Shown here: positions 26,452 to 34,569 of the stretch, piece after piece
Layout: the number at the start of each line of letters is the position of its first letter
Numbering within the stretch: the first letter of the stretch is position 1
Origin: JBBQIY01 sp964618405
GTDB taxonomy: Bacteria; Verrucomicrobiota; Kiritimatiellia; RFP12; UBA3636
DNA length: 42,381 bases
Reading direction: 5' to 3'
Assembly (NCBI GenBank): GCA_964618405.1
Contig: CAZUAY010000002.1
Location: forward strand, 1 to 42,381
Notes under the pieces: generated by a model
The model's input: the letters and a program-made list of their open reading frames with translations, nothing else
Databases searched by the model: none
What the model was told of the DNA's origin: nothing
Program-made: the position numbers and the translations under genes

Positions 26452-27381
26452 CTAATGCATCTCAACCGCGACAGAGCCGATGCCAGAACGCAGGAAGTTG
26501 AACCGAACATTAGGATGATCGGCAAGCAACGACATGGGTACGGAAGCATCGGGAATACGCTTCGAAATCATCATCGCCGTCAAGCGCATGCCAAACGGAT
26601 TGTCATGATGTCCGGGATGCCAGATGGAAACGGTATCGGTCTTCCAGGTCTCATACGGCCCTACGGTCATGGCCTCCGTCGGCACGAGTGCCACGTTGCC
26701 GCCACCGCTCGTGCGCGCATTCTGCGTAATCGTCACGGGATGCAACTTAACCTTACGGGTCTTCAACTTTCTATACGCTTCCGGACTTGGAGGTGCGTCG
26801 CGATACTTGCCTTTTCGCTGCAGCGGATCATTGAACGCCCAATGTTTGATTTCGCCTTGTCCACCTTGCATCAACACACAGCGGATGGAATCGAAGCTAC
26901 GGGAAAAATCATCCGACTCTGTGGACGGGAAATGCAGATTTTCCGCCGACATACGTAATGACTTATCGATACGATTTAAGCAGAGTGATTTGACGCACTT
27001 AACGAAAGAAAGCGGATGACTTTCGGGAACGGTCTGGCCATCAATGACCCACTCGTCCATACCCCAAAAATGCGCATCTTTCAAATTCAGGCCAAGCGCA
27101 TTCACGAGCTGGGCAACAATGGGGAGTTGTTCTGTCGGTCCGATCGGCCCACAAATGCCTGCAGGATTGTCTGGCGTGGACTGCTTCCAAGCTTCGATAT
27201 ACTCCAGCGCCTCAGCCGCATAAAATTCTTCTACGGTGTCGTAAATGCTGACCTTAAAACCAGGACGCGACAGTTGCGCCAAATCTTTCGGTTTCAGCTT
27301 TGCGGCATCGCTCAAAATTTCTGAATCAAGCGTGGTATAATCCCACCATTCTGGGGCAAGTTTACTGAGTGGACGTTTCAT
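26452..27381 (-). CDS. NagB-like (glucosamine-6-phosphate isomerase family) protein
   Basis: A 309-residue protein of the NagB/RpiA/PGL superfamily. HFWGMDEWV (Asp109) matches NagB's NMDEY. GGQGEIKHWAFNDP (174-186) matches GGIGEDGHIAFNEP with the catalytic His kept (His180), but the Asp before it replaced by Ile and the later Glu by Asp185. NVALVPTEAMTVGPYET matches the NagB C-terminal segment. It is 40-50 residues longer than NagB at the N-terminus. AAGGAG lies 6 nt before the ATG, which is inside the PIG-L gene (20-nt overlap). Pairing with a deacetylase suggests amino-sugar breakdown, but the changed active site means the reaction may be an isomerisation of another sugar phosphate. Confidence 0.75.
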   Translation of the reverse strand: MKRPLSKLAPEWWDYTTLDSEILSDAAKLKPKDLAQLSRPGFKVSIYDTVEEFYAAEALEYIEAWKQSTPDNPAGICGPIGPTEQLPIVAQLVNALGLNLKDAHFWGMDEWVIDGQTVPESHPLSFVKCVKSLCLNRIDKSLRMSAENLHFPSTESDDFSRSFDSIRCVLMQGGQGEIKHWAFNDPLQRKGKYRDAPPSPEAYRKLKTRKVKLHPVTITQNARTSGGGNVALVPTEAMTVGPYETWKTDTVSIWHPGHHDNPFGMRLTAMMISKRIPDASVPMSLLADHPNVRFNFLRSGIGSVAVEMH

Positions 27382-28153
27382 GATAATCTCCTTTTAATAT
27401 TGCTTTCATCGGATTGAAATCCGCAGGGCAGAATCCAAGCGAATTATGACGGCACCAGCCTTCTGCATGTTCGAAATGGCCCGATAGAGTTCCGACTTCA
27501 AGACTCAGGCGTTCCATTTCGCTCAAATAGGCGTTCATTCCTTGACTGACATCGAGCCACTCCTTCTGACTCTTGTGGCAACTGAGAAGCTCTCGTTTGC
27601 GGCTGATCACGGAAGTCGTATCAACAAAGCAATCCGCTTTAATCTGATGCCCAAGTGAATCTCTGAGTCCATGCGGAAACGCATGGTAGAGTGCAACGGA
27701 TCCCTGCCACGGCTGTCGCGGTGGCACCGTGACGTACGGAGCCATGCCGCGGCTAAAAGCGGCTGTTGTGATGAGGCGACAAACATTCTGATGATCTTCC
27801 ATGTAGTCGTTCACAGCCTGTGTCAAAATGATGGAGGGTTGAATCTCTCGCACCACAGCCGAAACCCGCGCAAGGGAGTTCTGGTCGTAAAAAACAGAAA
27901 GATCATCGAAAAGCGGGGCGTGGAAAGTAGCGCCTGCGAGCTTGGCGGACGCTGCCACCTCTGCCGCACGAATCGCGATAATCCTCTCTTTCGATTCGTG
28001 TGCCGTGCCGCAACACCCATTCGCAAGATTCCAGAAATGAATGCTCGCACCACGATCCGAAAACTGCAACATCGTTCCAGCCATCATAAATTCGATGTCG
28101 TCAGGATGCGCTACAGCGGCCAAAACCACGACATCCGATTTGTTTTGATTCAT
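27362..28153 (-). CDS. PIG-L/LmbE family N-acetyl sugar deacetylase
   Basis: A 263-residue zinc-dependent deacetylase of the PIG-L (LmbE) family. AVAHPDD (His16, Asp18, Asp19) is the metal-binding and catalytic signature, and DYMEDHQNVCRL supplies the later His region. It probably removes an acetyl group from an N-acetylglucosamine-type substrate in the cytoplasm. GGAG lies 9 nt before the ATG. The downstream NagB-like gene overlaps its last 20 nt, so the product may feed that enzyme. A 170-bp gap with the second 40-nt palindrome lies upstream. Confidence 0.85.
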   Translation of the reverse strand: MNQNKSDVVVLAAVAHPDDIEFMMAGTMLQFSDRGASIHFWNLANGCCGTAHESKERIIAIRAAEVAASAKLAGATFHAPLFDDLSVFYDQNSLARVSAVVREIQPSIILTQAVNDYMEDHQNVCRLITTAAFSRGMAPYVTVPPRQPWQGSVALYHAFPHGLRDSLGHQIKADCFVDTTSVISRKRELLSCHKSQKEWLDVSQGMNAYLSEMERLSLEVGTLSGHFEHAEGWCRHNSLGFCPADFNPMKAILKGDYHETSTQ

Positions 28154-28256
28154 TTTATTCTCCAGTCAAACTTCTTCAAGTAAAGAACCCTTACGAAAAG
28201 AGGTAAAATTATCGCACAGATCGCATACTGAGGCAATCGAAATTGACCCTTAGAGA

Positions 28257-28296
28257 GTAATCGGTCAGGCACAGCCCCCTGTGCCTGACCGATTAC
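28257..28296. repeat. 40-nt perfect palindrome, copy 2, with flanking direct repeats
   Basis: This is the same 40 bases as 4081-4120 in inverse orientation (18-nt arms, CCCC loop). Here the flanks are a 10-bp direct repeat, CCCTTAGAGA at 28247-28256 and 28296-28305 (sharing the last C of the palindrome), which looks like a target-site duplication. It is in the gap upstream of the PIG-L gene and downstream of the 59-residue gene. Confidence 0.88.
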
Positions 28297-28326
28297 CCTT
28301 AGAGATGCCGAAATTTCAGACGCCCG

Positions 28327-28506
28327 TCAGGGACGGCGAAGGACAGGAAGCGCACGGTTCGTGCGCTGTACGTTCGCGTTGTCCGGGAATCTCTGGGCGA
28401 TGTCCCGACCGGCACTTGAGCTGGACAGCGAAAGGCAAAGCCTTCTCAGTTGCTCGACGTGGCGAAGCCGCCGACTGATGGCTTCGGAGCTCATATCAAT
28501 TTTCAT
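28327..28506 (-). CDS. 59-residue protein coupled to nucleotidyltransferase
   Basis: A small frame starting MKIDMSSEAISRRLRHVEQL, with an N-terminal helix rich in Arg and Leu and then a Ser-rich stretch. Its ATG is inside the last codons of the nucleotidyltransferase (11-nt overlap), the arrangement of a translationally coupled partner. I recall similar short MKIDMS... proteins beside such nucleotidyltransferases in other genomes, but cannot confirm that here. An inverted repeat GCGCACG/CGTGCGC at 28350-28366 falls in its 3' part. It may be the other half of a toxin-antitoxin or defence pair. The function is unknown. Confidence 0.6.
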   Translation of the reverse strand: MKIDMSSEAISRRLRHVEQLRRLCLSLSSSSAGRDIAQRFPDNANVQRTNRALPVLRRP

Positions 28507-28960
28507 CGCTGATGCTCCTGAGGTGCTTGATGTCATCGAGATCTTTCCCACTTCGGCGAAAGGACTTCAGCAACACGAGTCCTTCGGGAGACACCACCTT
28601 GAGGACGCCCCCTTCCCAAGTGACTTCCCGTCGCGTCTCCCATGCCTTCGACGTCCTCGGGGTGACCAGCAGGAAGTCCAGCATAAGCTCGGAACCACTT
28701 TCCATGTCGGCCTTAACCAGACGATAAATCTGCACGTCGCCGCCGTGAAAGGTCATCGGTGCTCCGCTCAGTGTGAATCCAAGAGGTTCGAGGACTCGCT
28801 TGGCGCTGAACAGCGAGTCGATCTGGATGAGCAGATCAATGTCCAGTGTGGCGCGCGGAAGGTCGTAGACGGCCATCGCAAGTCCGCCGCACAGGGCATA
28901 CTCAATTCCCTCGCGGTTTAAGACCTCCGTCACGGCCTTCAATTCTGCAAGAATGTCCAT
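28496..28960 (-). CDS. Nucleotidyltransferase (AbiEii/MNT-like)
   Basis: A 154-residue protein of the DNA polymerase beta-type nucleotidyltransferase superfamily. YALCGGLAMAVYDLPRATLD followed by IDLL gives the GG (25-26) and the metal-binding Asp40-x-Asp42. VLKVVSPEGLVLLK and GKDLDDIKHL match the C-terminal part of the AbiEii/DUF6036-like group. The ATG at 28960 is chosen because AAGGTGG lies 5 nt upstream. A GTG three codons earlier is possible. Members of this group act as toxins, antitoxins or phage-defence nucleotidyltransferases. The coupled 59-residue gene downstream is its likely partner. Confidence 0.78.
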   Translation of the reverse strand: MDILAELKAVTEVLNREGIEYALCGGLAMAVYDLPRATLDIDLLIQIDSLFSAKRVLEPLGFTLSGAPMTFHGGDVQIYRLVKADMESGSELMLDFLLVTPRTSKAWETRREVTWEGGVLKVVSPEGLVLLKSFRRSGKDLDDIKHLRSISDEN

Positions 28961-29203
28961 AGTCTCCACCTTTTCTCGCCATGTGCGGCCATGATGTTCG
29001 TTGTGCGCCAGGGCCGAAACGTCCTTTCACCTGTAGCCTGCATTGACAGATAAGATTTTAGCACATTCGACTTGCTGACGCAACAAGTAAACGCGCCATT
29101 AAAAGCCAATAAAACGAGTAAAGCGAATAAAGCCTTTTCTTTCTGACACTGAAATGATACTTTAGACACCGTGATGGAAACTTATCATCCAGAAAGGATT
29201 ACG

Positions 29204-30046
29204 ATGCAACATGGAATTAGTTATTGGTCATTCAAAGACGGACTGGCGGGAACGCATCCGATTAAAGATGCACTTCTTGAGGCGAAACGGGCTGGATTTG
29301 AGGCGCTCGAACTCTGCATCGGCAAGACTGGGGAACTCTCCGTTACCACGACCGAAAAAGAGTGCGCGGAAATTCGCAAGTTGATCGACCGGTCTGGCCT
29401 CGTCGTGGAGACGCTCGCTACCGGGATGAGTTGGGATGTTTGTCCGACACACCCCGACGCCACAGTTCGGCGCGAATCCATCGCGTTGCACAAGGCTGCG
29501 CTGAAGCGGTGCGGATGGCTCGGTTGCAAGTCTTTACTTGTCGTTCCGGGAGCCATCCACATACCGTGGATGCCTGACTTCCCATCCGTACCCTACGAGC
29601 AGGCTATTAAGCGAGCGGTTCGCGCGGTGAGTGCGCTGGTGCCAGTCGCCGAGATGTGCCGCGTCGAGATTTGTCTCGAAAATGTCTGGAATGGCCTGTT
29701 CTACTCCCCGCTCGAATTCTGCTCCGTCATTGATCATTTTGAGAGTCCTTGGGTAAAAGCCTATTTCGATATTGGCAACGTGCTCGGCTATCATCAAGAC
29801 CCTGCTGATTGGATCAAAATCTTGGGCAAGCGGATTGGCCGCGTGCACGCCAAGGATTTCAAACGCAGTGTCGGTGGTCTGGAAGGCTTCTGCGATCTCG
29901 GGCAGGGCGATGTACCATGGGCCGAGGTTTCTGCTGCCTTGAAAAAAATTGGCTACTCGCGCACGGTGATTGCAGAAATGATGCCGTGGCGGCCTGGTCT
30001 GCTTAAAAAAACAGCCACCTCACTCAAAAAACTTATCCCCGCCTAA
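29204..30046 (+). CDS. Sugar phosphate isomerase/epimerase (xylose isomerase-like TIM barrel)
   Basis: A 280-residue protein of the AP-endonuclease-2/xylose isomerase-like TIM-barrel family. ISYWSFKDGL, GFEALELCI, CLENVWNG (metal-binding Glu region), YFDIGN and GRVHAKDFKR are the strand ends expected for metal ligands. AAAGGA lies 7 nt before the ATG at 29204. An earlier in-frame GTG/ATG at 29171-29174 has no such site. The gene is 11 nt upstream of a Gfo/Idh/MocA dehydrogenase, a common pairing for oxidation and isomerisation of unusual sugars or inositols. The exact substrate is unknown. Confidence 0.8.
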   Translation: MQHGISYWSFKDGLAGTHPIKDALLEAKRAGFEALELCIGKTGELSVTTTEKECAEIRKLIDRSGLVVETLATGMSWDVCPTHPDATVRRESIALHKAALKRCGWLGCKSLLVVPGAIHIPWMPDFPSVPYEQAIKRAVRAVSALVPVAEMCRVEICLENVWNGLFYSPLEFCSVIDHFESPWVKAYFDIGNVLGYHQDPADWIKILGKRIGRVHAKDFKRSVGGLEGFCDLGQGDVPWAEVSAALKKIGYSRTVIAEMMPWRPGLLKKTATSLKKLIPA

Positions 30047-30057
30047 AGGAGTTTTCA

Positions 30058-31080
30058 ATGATCAACGTAGGCGTTATCGGTATTGGCATGATGGGAAATA
30101 CCCATCTTGATGTTTATGCGCAACATACTCTGGCGACGATTGTCGCGGTTAGCGACATCGACCCCGAAAGGTTAAGCGGTCGGGCACGAGCCAAGGGAAA
30201 CATTGAAGGACAAGCCCAGAGTCGGTTTGACCCGAGCACGGCACGACAATATGACGAGGGCATGAAGCTGATTGCCGACCCGGAAGTTGAGCTCGTCGAC
30301 ATCTGCCTTCCCACTCCGTTGCATCTGGAATACGCTTGCGCTGCCTTACGCGCGGGCAAGCATGTGATGGTAGAAAAACCAGTCGCCCGAACCGCTGGAC
30401 AAGCCGACAAGCTGGCTGCGTGCGCGGCCGAAGCGGCGCTGAACGGCCAGTTCGCCATGCCAGGCATGTGCATGCGCTTCTGGCCGGGATGGGACTGGCT
30501 GAAGAAAGAAGTCATCCAAGGTCAACGCTACGGACGCATCGTCGCAGCGCATTTTCGTCGCGTTTCTGCCCATCCTAACACAGACTTCTATAGATCGGGC
30601 GATGCCTGTGGCGGCGCGATCTTGGATCTTCACGTTCACGACACTGATTTCGTGCAGTGGTGCTTCGGTATGCCAAAGGCTGTCACGAGTCACGGATACA
30701 GTAAGATCACGAGTGAAATCGATCACGTCTTTACGCGTTACGACTTCGGCGAGGGAGGCCCGCTCGTCACGGCAGAAGGGGCATGGGCCATGGCGGATGG
30801 ATTCCCGTTTACGATGCAGTTCACAGTGAACTGCGAACGCGCTTCCATCGTGTTCGACATTGCAGCCGATTCCGCTCTCAAGGTTTATCGCGAAGGCCGC
30901 ACCGAAGTCATTCCCCTCGCAGAGGGCATGGGCTATACGCACGAGATCAACTATTTTTTGAACTGTATTAAACGCGGCATGCCACCTCAGATTGTGACCA
31001 TTGAGGACGCTGCACGATCGGTTCGGATTGTTGAAGCGGAGGCCAAGAGCATTCGCACAAGCAACACCGTCCTGCTCTAA
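30058..31080 (+). CDS. Gfo/Idh/MocA family oxidoreductase
   Basis: A 340-residue NAD(P)-dependent sugar dehydrogenase. The N-terminal Rossmann loop is GIGMMG (8-13), EKP (106-108) is the diagnostic motif with the catalytic Lys107, and GGAILDLHVHDTDF is the substrate-binding helix. AAAGGAG lies 7 nt before the ATG. It is co-transcribed with the TIM-barrel isomerase 11 nt upstream. It converges with the hydrolase gene, and their stop codons overlap by 4 nt. It likely oxidises a sugar or uronate to a keto form. Confidence 0.9.
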   Translation: MINVGVIGIGMMGNTHLDVYAQHTLATIVAVSDIDPERLSGRARAKGNIEGQAQSRFDPSTARQYDEGMKLIADPEVELVDICLPTPLHLEYACAALRAGKHVMVEKPVARTAGQADKLAACAAEAALNGQFAMPGMCMRFWPGWDWLKKEVIQGQRYGRIVAAHFRRVSAHPNTDFYRSGDACGGAILDLHVHDTDFVQWCFGMPKAVTSHGYSKITSEIDHVFTRYDFGEGGPLVTAEGAWAMADGFPFTMQFTVNCERASIVFDIAADSALKVYREGRTEVIPLAEGMGYTHEINYFLNCIKRGMPPQIVTIEDAARSVRIVEAEAKSIRTSNTVLL

Positions 31081-33011
31081 TCCTGAGCAGGCTTCCAATC
31101 ACCCTGCTCGGGAAACACGCTCACCTTCTCCCCCGCGCCACACGCATCATAACATTGCTTTGTCCATTCGTAAGCTTTTGGGATTTTGCCAATAAAGCTA
31201 ATCGGTCTCGGGAAAGCCAGCGCCAGGTTGTGGGGGAGGTCGCCAATTTTGAGAACATTCAAAAATTCCGGCCCCCCGTTCCAATGCGTAACCCCAGGAT
31301 CCTCCAAGATGATCTCCGTAACCTCTGGATCAAGTAACGCCGCATAAATAGCCACAGCCGCATCGTAGCCGCGCCCATAGACGACAATATTCTTGACACC
31401 TTGCTGCCTCCGAAACATTTGAATGGCCGCCAACAAATCGAGCGTCTTCCGTTCATAATAAGTCTGGCCCACAATCGGGTAAGCGCGCCTAGCCGTCCAT
31501 TCAATCCCGGCTCCGATCGAGCTCCCACCTGTCCCGCGAACCTCGACGCAGGCATACCCCGCCTCCAGCTTGCTAAACGCCTCGTTGTTAGCGCCCTGTA
31601 AGAAAAACGCCGTGTGCGCATCGGGCAGCATGGTGCCGACAATCAGCGGATACGGCCATGGACCACCAATCGGGCTGGCCGCGTTCGCCCGAATCTGCAT
31701 GCCAGGCTCTGAATAAAATTCGTAGGCGTGAAACCGGTGATCAATGCTGATGCCCAGTTCCCTTCCTACCGTATTGAAAGGTTGAATCACTTCCGGAATC
31801 TGCCGAAATGTTAGCTCGCGCAGTTTGTCCAGACAGACAGACTGATACCGTTTCCATTCGTCACGCCCCTTCAGTTCCGGCAATCCCGGCAACGGAAGAA
31901 AGAACGAATCGATCTCTTTCATCTTATCGTCAGCAGGAGGCTTCATATTCACATAGACGGCCAAGTTTTCGTCCTTTTCAGGCGTCTCTGCGAGGTCATC
32001 CGTCACGGGGACGTTTGAGCCCTTCAGATGTTTTTCAAACCAGTTAAATAGCGGCAAACGTGTTTCCTTAGAATAGCCGTGCAGCATCACGGCCTCGACC
32101 AGCGCGATCATGTCCTCGCATCCATAAAGTTTATACACGTGCCGAACGCGTTGAACGACGTCTCGGAATGCATACGGACGGAAGAGCGTGTCCTCTGACG
32201 ATGCACAGACCATGAGTGGGCGTGGAGCGATAAGACTTGCGAGTTCAGGAAAATCCCATTCGTACGTGTTCACCCAGAAGGTGCAGTCACAGTGCCCTTG
32301 GATCGTTCGATCGCGGACGTGTTGGTACAGGTTCCCCGTCTGACAGGATGGGACGACAACTTTGAAACGGGGGTCAGCCGCTCCGGCAAACCACGCGATC
32401 GTTCCTCCTCCCGAATTACCCGTGATACCAAGCTTTTCCGCATCGACCTCCGGACGTGCTTGTAGATAGTCCGCTGCACGCATGGCCGCCCACACCTCTA
32501 CGCTAGCCGGCGAATAACCCTGACTGTACCAATGCCACCAGCCCTTGAAAAAAGTCCCACTGTGAACGCCAGTGTTTTCGCACATTTGGATCGGGTCAAG
32601 GATGATGGCCACATAGCCATGTTCGGCAAACCAACGAGGATGTAACTCATAATAAAACTTGCCTCTTTTGGAATGTCCACAAAGATAAACAATCGCAGGA
32701 AGCTTACCCTTGATGACTTTCGGCCGATACAAATTGGCGGCAATTCTGCAACCCGGCACCGGTTCGAAATGTAACTTTTCCACCACATAATTACCCCGAT
32801 CGAGAATACCCGTCACCGTAACATTCAGATCGGTACGTGGCGGCAAGGGGTCAAGTCCTAGCATTTTCATCCATTTCTGGTGCTTCTCAGGAAGTGCTTC
32901 TTGCCACACCTCTAACGGCGGAATGTTGAAGAGCGAATTGCTCGTCACCTCGAGAGCTTTCTTAACAAGACAGGCGTACAATTGTGTCGGTTCTTCTACG
33001 GCAGTGATCAT
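31077..33011 (-). CDS. Double alpha/beta-hydrolase, acetylxylan esterase-like
   Basis: A 644-residue protein with two alpha/beta-hydrolase units. The first has nucleophile Ser200 (ITGNSGGG), Asp274 (SSEDTLF) and His311 (VMLHGYSKE), so it looks active as a carbohydrate or xenobiotic esterase. The second (around 400-644) keeps the fold pattern (PLIVGTMLPDAH, ACVEVRGTGGS) but has YGRGYDAA where the GxSxG elbow should be, with Gly548 in place of Ser, so it is probably inactive. No signal peptide is present. GGGAGG lies 9 nt before the ATG at 33011, and an in-frame GTG nine codons earlier is less likely. It may deacylate imported sugars handled by the neighbouring genes. Confidence 0.75.
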   Translation of the reverse strand: MITAVEEPTQLYACLVKKALEVTSNSLFNIPPLEVWQEALPEKHQKWMKMLGLDPLPPRTDLNVTVTGILDRGNYVVEKLHFEPVPGCRIAANLYRPKVIKGKLPAIVYLCGHSKRGKFYYELHPRWFAEHGYVAIILDPIQMCENTGVHSGTFFKGWWHWYSQGYSPASVEVWAAMRAADYLQARPEVDAEKLGITGNSGGGTIAWFAGAADPRFKVVVPSCQTGNLYQHVRDRTIQGHCDCTFWVNTYEWDFPELASLIAPRPLMVCASSEDTLFRPYAFRDVVQRVRHVYKLYGCEDMIALVEAVMLHGYSKETRLPLFNWFEKHLKGSNVPVTDDLAETPEKDENLAVYVNMKPPADDKMKEIDSFFLPLPGLPELKGRDEWKRYQSVCLDKLRELTFRQIPEVIQPFNTVGRELGISIDHRFHAYEFYSEPGMQIRANAASPIGGPWPYPLIVGTMLPDAHTAFFLQGANNEAFSKLEAGYACVEVRGTGGSSIGAGIEWTARRAYPIVGQTYYERKTLDLLAAIQMFRRQQGVKNIVVYGRGYDAAVAIYAALLDPEVTEIILEDPGVTHWNGGPEFLNVLKIGDLPHNLALAFPRPISFIGKIPKAYEWTKQCYDACGAGEKVSVFPEQGDWKPAQD

Positions 33012-33211
33012 ATCGAGAACCCTCCCAACGTAGCACACAAGACCGTGGTAAAAATGGAAGAGCGGTCAAATTTTTCGGGCAAACGGCATAACATTTTCAT
33101 CGTGAAATCCTTGCTGAATAATCCGGTATCAAAACAAACGAAATCGTAACACGGAGCCTTGCTCTTGTCTAGCTTCCCTTTCTCCGCCCCGAGTTCAATC
33201 ACGATCACCGC

Positions 33212-33240
33212 TTGAAATACACCCACTTTTATGCTATAAG
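33212..33240 (+). promoter_or_regulatory. Sigma-70-type promoter of purA
   Basis: TTGAAA (33212-33217), a 17-nt spacer, and TATAAG (33235-33240) form a good -35/-10 pair 33 nt before the purA start. AAGGAG at 33259-33264 is its ribosome site. It is the best promoter seen in the window. Confidence 0.65.
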
Positions 33241-33272
33241 TATTCCTTTAGTCGAACCAAGGAGTTAAAAAA

Positions 33273-34556
33273 ATGGCAACCGCAATCGTAGGCGCAAACT
33301 GGGGTGATGAAGGCAAGGGAAAAATGACAGATCTGCTTGCACTTGAGGCCGATGTCATCGTCCGCTTTCAAGGAGGCAACAACGCTGGGCATACCATCAT
33401 CAATGATAAAGGTCGCTTTGCCCTACACCTTCTGCCGTCAGGCGTATTCAACCCCAAGGTGATGAACGTCATCGGCACAGGCGTGGCGCTCAACATCAAG
33501 GCATTTAAAGCAGAACTCGACGAACTTAAGGCCAAGGGAATTGTGCCGCAAATTGCCATTTCTGATCGCGCACAGGTTCTTCTCGACGTCCATAAGCAAC
33601 TTGATGCGTGGGAAGAAGTCCGCCTCGGAAAAGAAAGTTTCGGCTCTACCAAATCGGGTATTGCGCCTTTCTATGCAGACAAATATTCGAAGATTGGTTT
33701 TCAGGTTTGTGAACTGTTCGATCCAGACTACCTCAAGTCGCGCATCAAACTTTTCTGCGACCGCAAGAACCCGCTCCTCACCACCATCTATAACCAACCG
33801 CCTCTTAAACCTGAGGCCATTGAAGCCGAACTTCGCGAGCTCGCGGAGATCGTCAAGCCCTACGCTTGCGACACCGCTGCCCTGCTTCGACGAGCCATTG
33901 CCGAACGCAAGCGCATTCTCCTTGAAGGACAGCTTGGAGCACTCAAGGATACTGACCATGGCATTTACCCCATGGTAACCTCCTCCTCCCCGCTCGCTGG
34001 CTTTGCCTCAATTGGTGCCGGCATCCCTCCGTATGAGATTACGGATATCATCACGGTCGTCAAGGCCTACTCCAGCGCCGTCGGTGCGGGTCCATTTGTT
34101 TCCGAGATTTTCGGGGATGAAGCGCAAGAGCTGAGAATACGCGGTGGAGACAAAGGCGAATTCGGTGCAACCACGGGCCGGCCGCGCCGTATGGGCTGGT
34201 TCGACGTTGTCGCGACACGCTACGGATGTCAAATCCAAGGTGCGACCGAAGTCGCGCTGACCCTCGTCGATGCCCTCGGATACCTCGATGAAGTCCCCGT
34301 CTGCACGGGCTATGAAATCGACGGCAAAGTCGTCAATGATTTCCCAGCCACACCTGCACTCTACCGTGCCAAACCGATTGTCGAGAAGCTCCCCGGCTGG
34401 AAGAGCGATATCCGCGGTGCTCGCGACTGGAACAAACTTCCTGCTGCCGTACGCGATTACGTCAAGTACATCGAGAAAGCCATTGGCTTCCCAATTACGC
34501 TTTTCTCAACGGGCCCAGGTCGCGAAGATATCATCCGCCTCGGCAAACGCGCATAA
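33273..34556 (+). CDS. purA: Adenylosuccinate synthetase
   Basis: A 427-residue enzyme that joins IMP and aspartate with GTP to make adenylosuccinate. GDEGKGK (11-17, catalytic Asp12) and GGNNAGHTI (His40) are the IMP/GTP site motifs, with GATTGRPRRMGWFD near the C-terminal end. GSTKSGIAPFY replaces the E. coli-type GTTGRGIGPAY. That variant is also usual in clostridial PurA, so it is a normal subtype. Length is standard. A strong promoter and AAGGAG precede it. The purB gene, which would normally be expected nearby, is 2.2 kb downstream, separated by a restriction-modification cassette. Confidence 0.95.
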   Translation: MATAIVGANWGDEGKGKMTDLLALEADVIVRFQGGNNAGHTIINDKGRFALHLLPSGVFNPKVMNVIGTGVALNIKAFKAELDELKAKGIVPQIAISDRAQVLLDVHKQLDAWEEVRLGKESFGSTKSGIAPFYADKYSKIGFQVCELFDPDYLKSRIKLFCDRKNPLLTTIYNQPPLKPEAIEAELRELAEIVKPYACDTAALLRRAIAERKRILLEGQLGALKDTDHGIYPMVTSSSPLAGFASIGAGIPPYEITDIITVVKAYSSAVGAGPFVSEIFGDEAQELRIRGGDKGEFGATTGRPRRMGWFDVVATRYGCQIQGATEVALTLVDALGYLDEVPVCTGYEIDGKVVNDFPATPALYRAKPIVEKLPGWKSDIRGARDWNKLPAAVRDYVKYIEKAIGFPITLFSTGPGREDIIRLGKRA

Positions 34557-34569
34557 GGCATCAACACAT

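Noticed and set aside
28970..29169. A minus-strand open frame upstream of the nucleotidyltransferase
   Set aside because: It overlaps the ribosome site region of a better-supported gene and has no domain or conserved composition.
33273..34556. PurA with unusual GSTKSGIAPFY segment
   Set aside because: This is the form I associate with clostridial-type PurA and is not a novelty.
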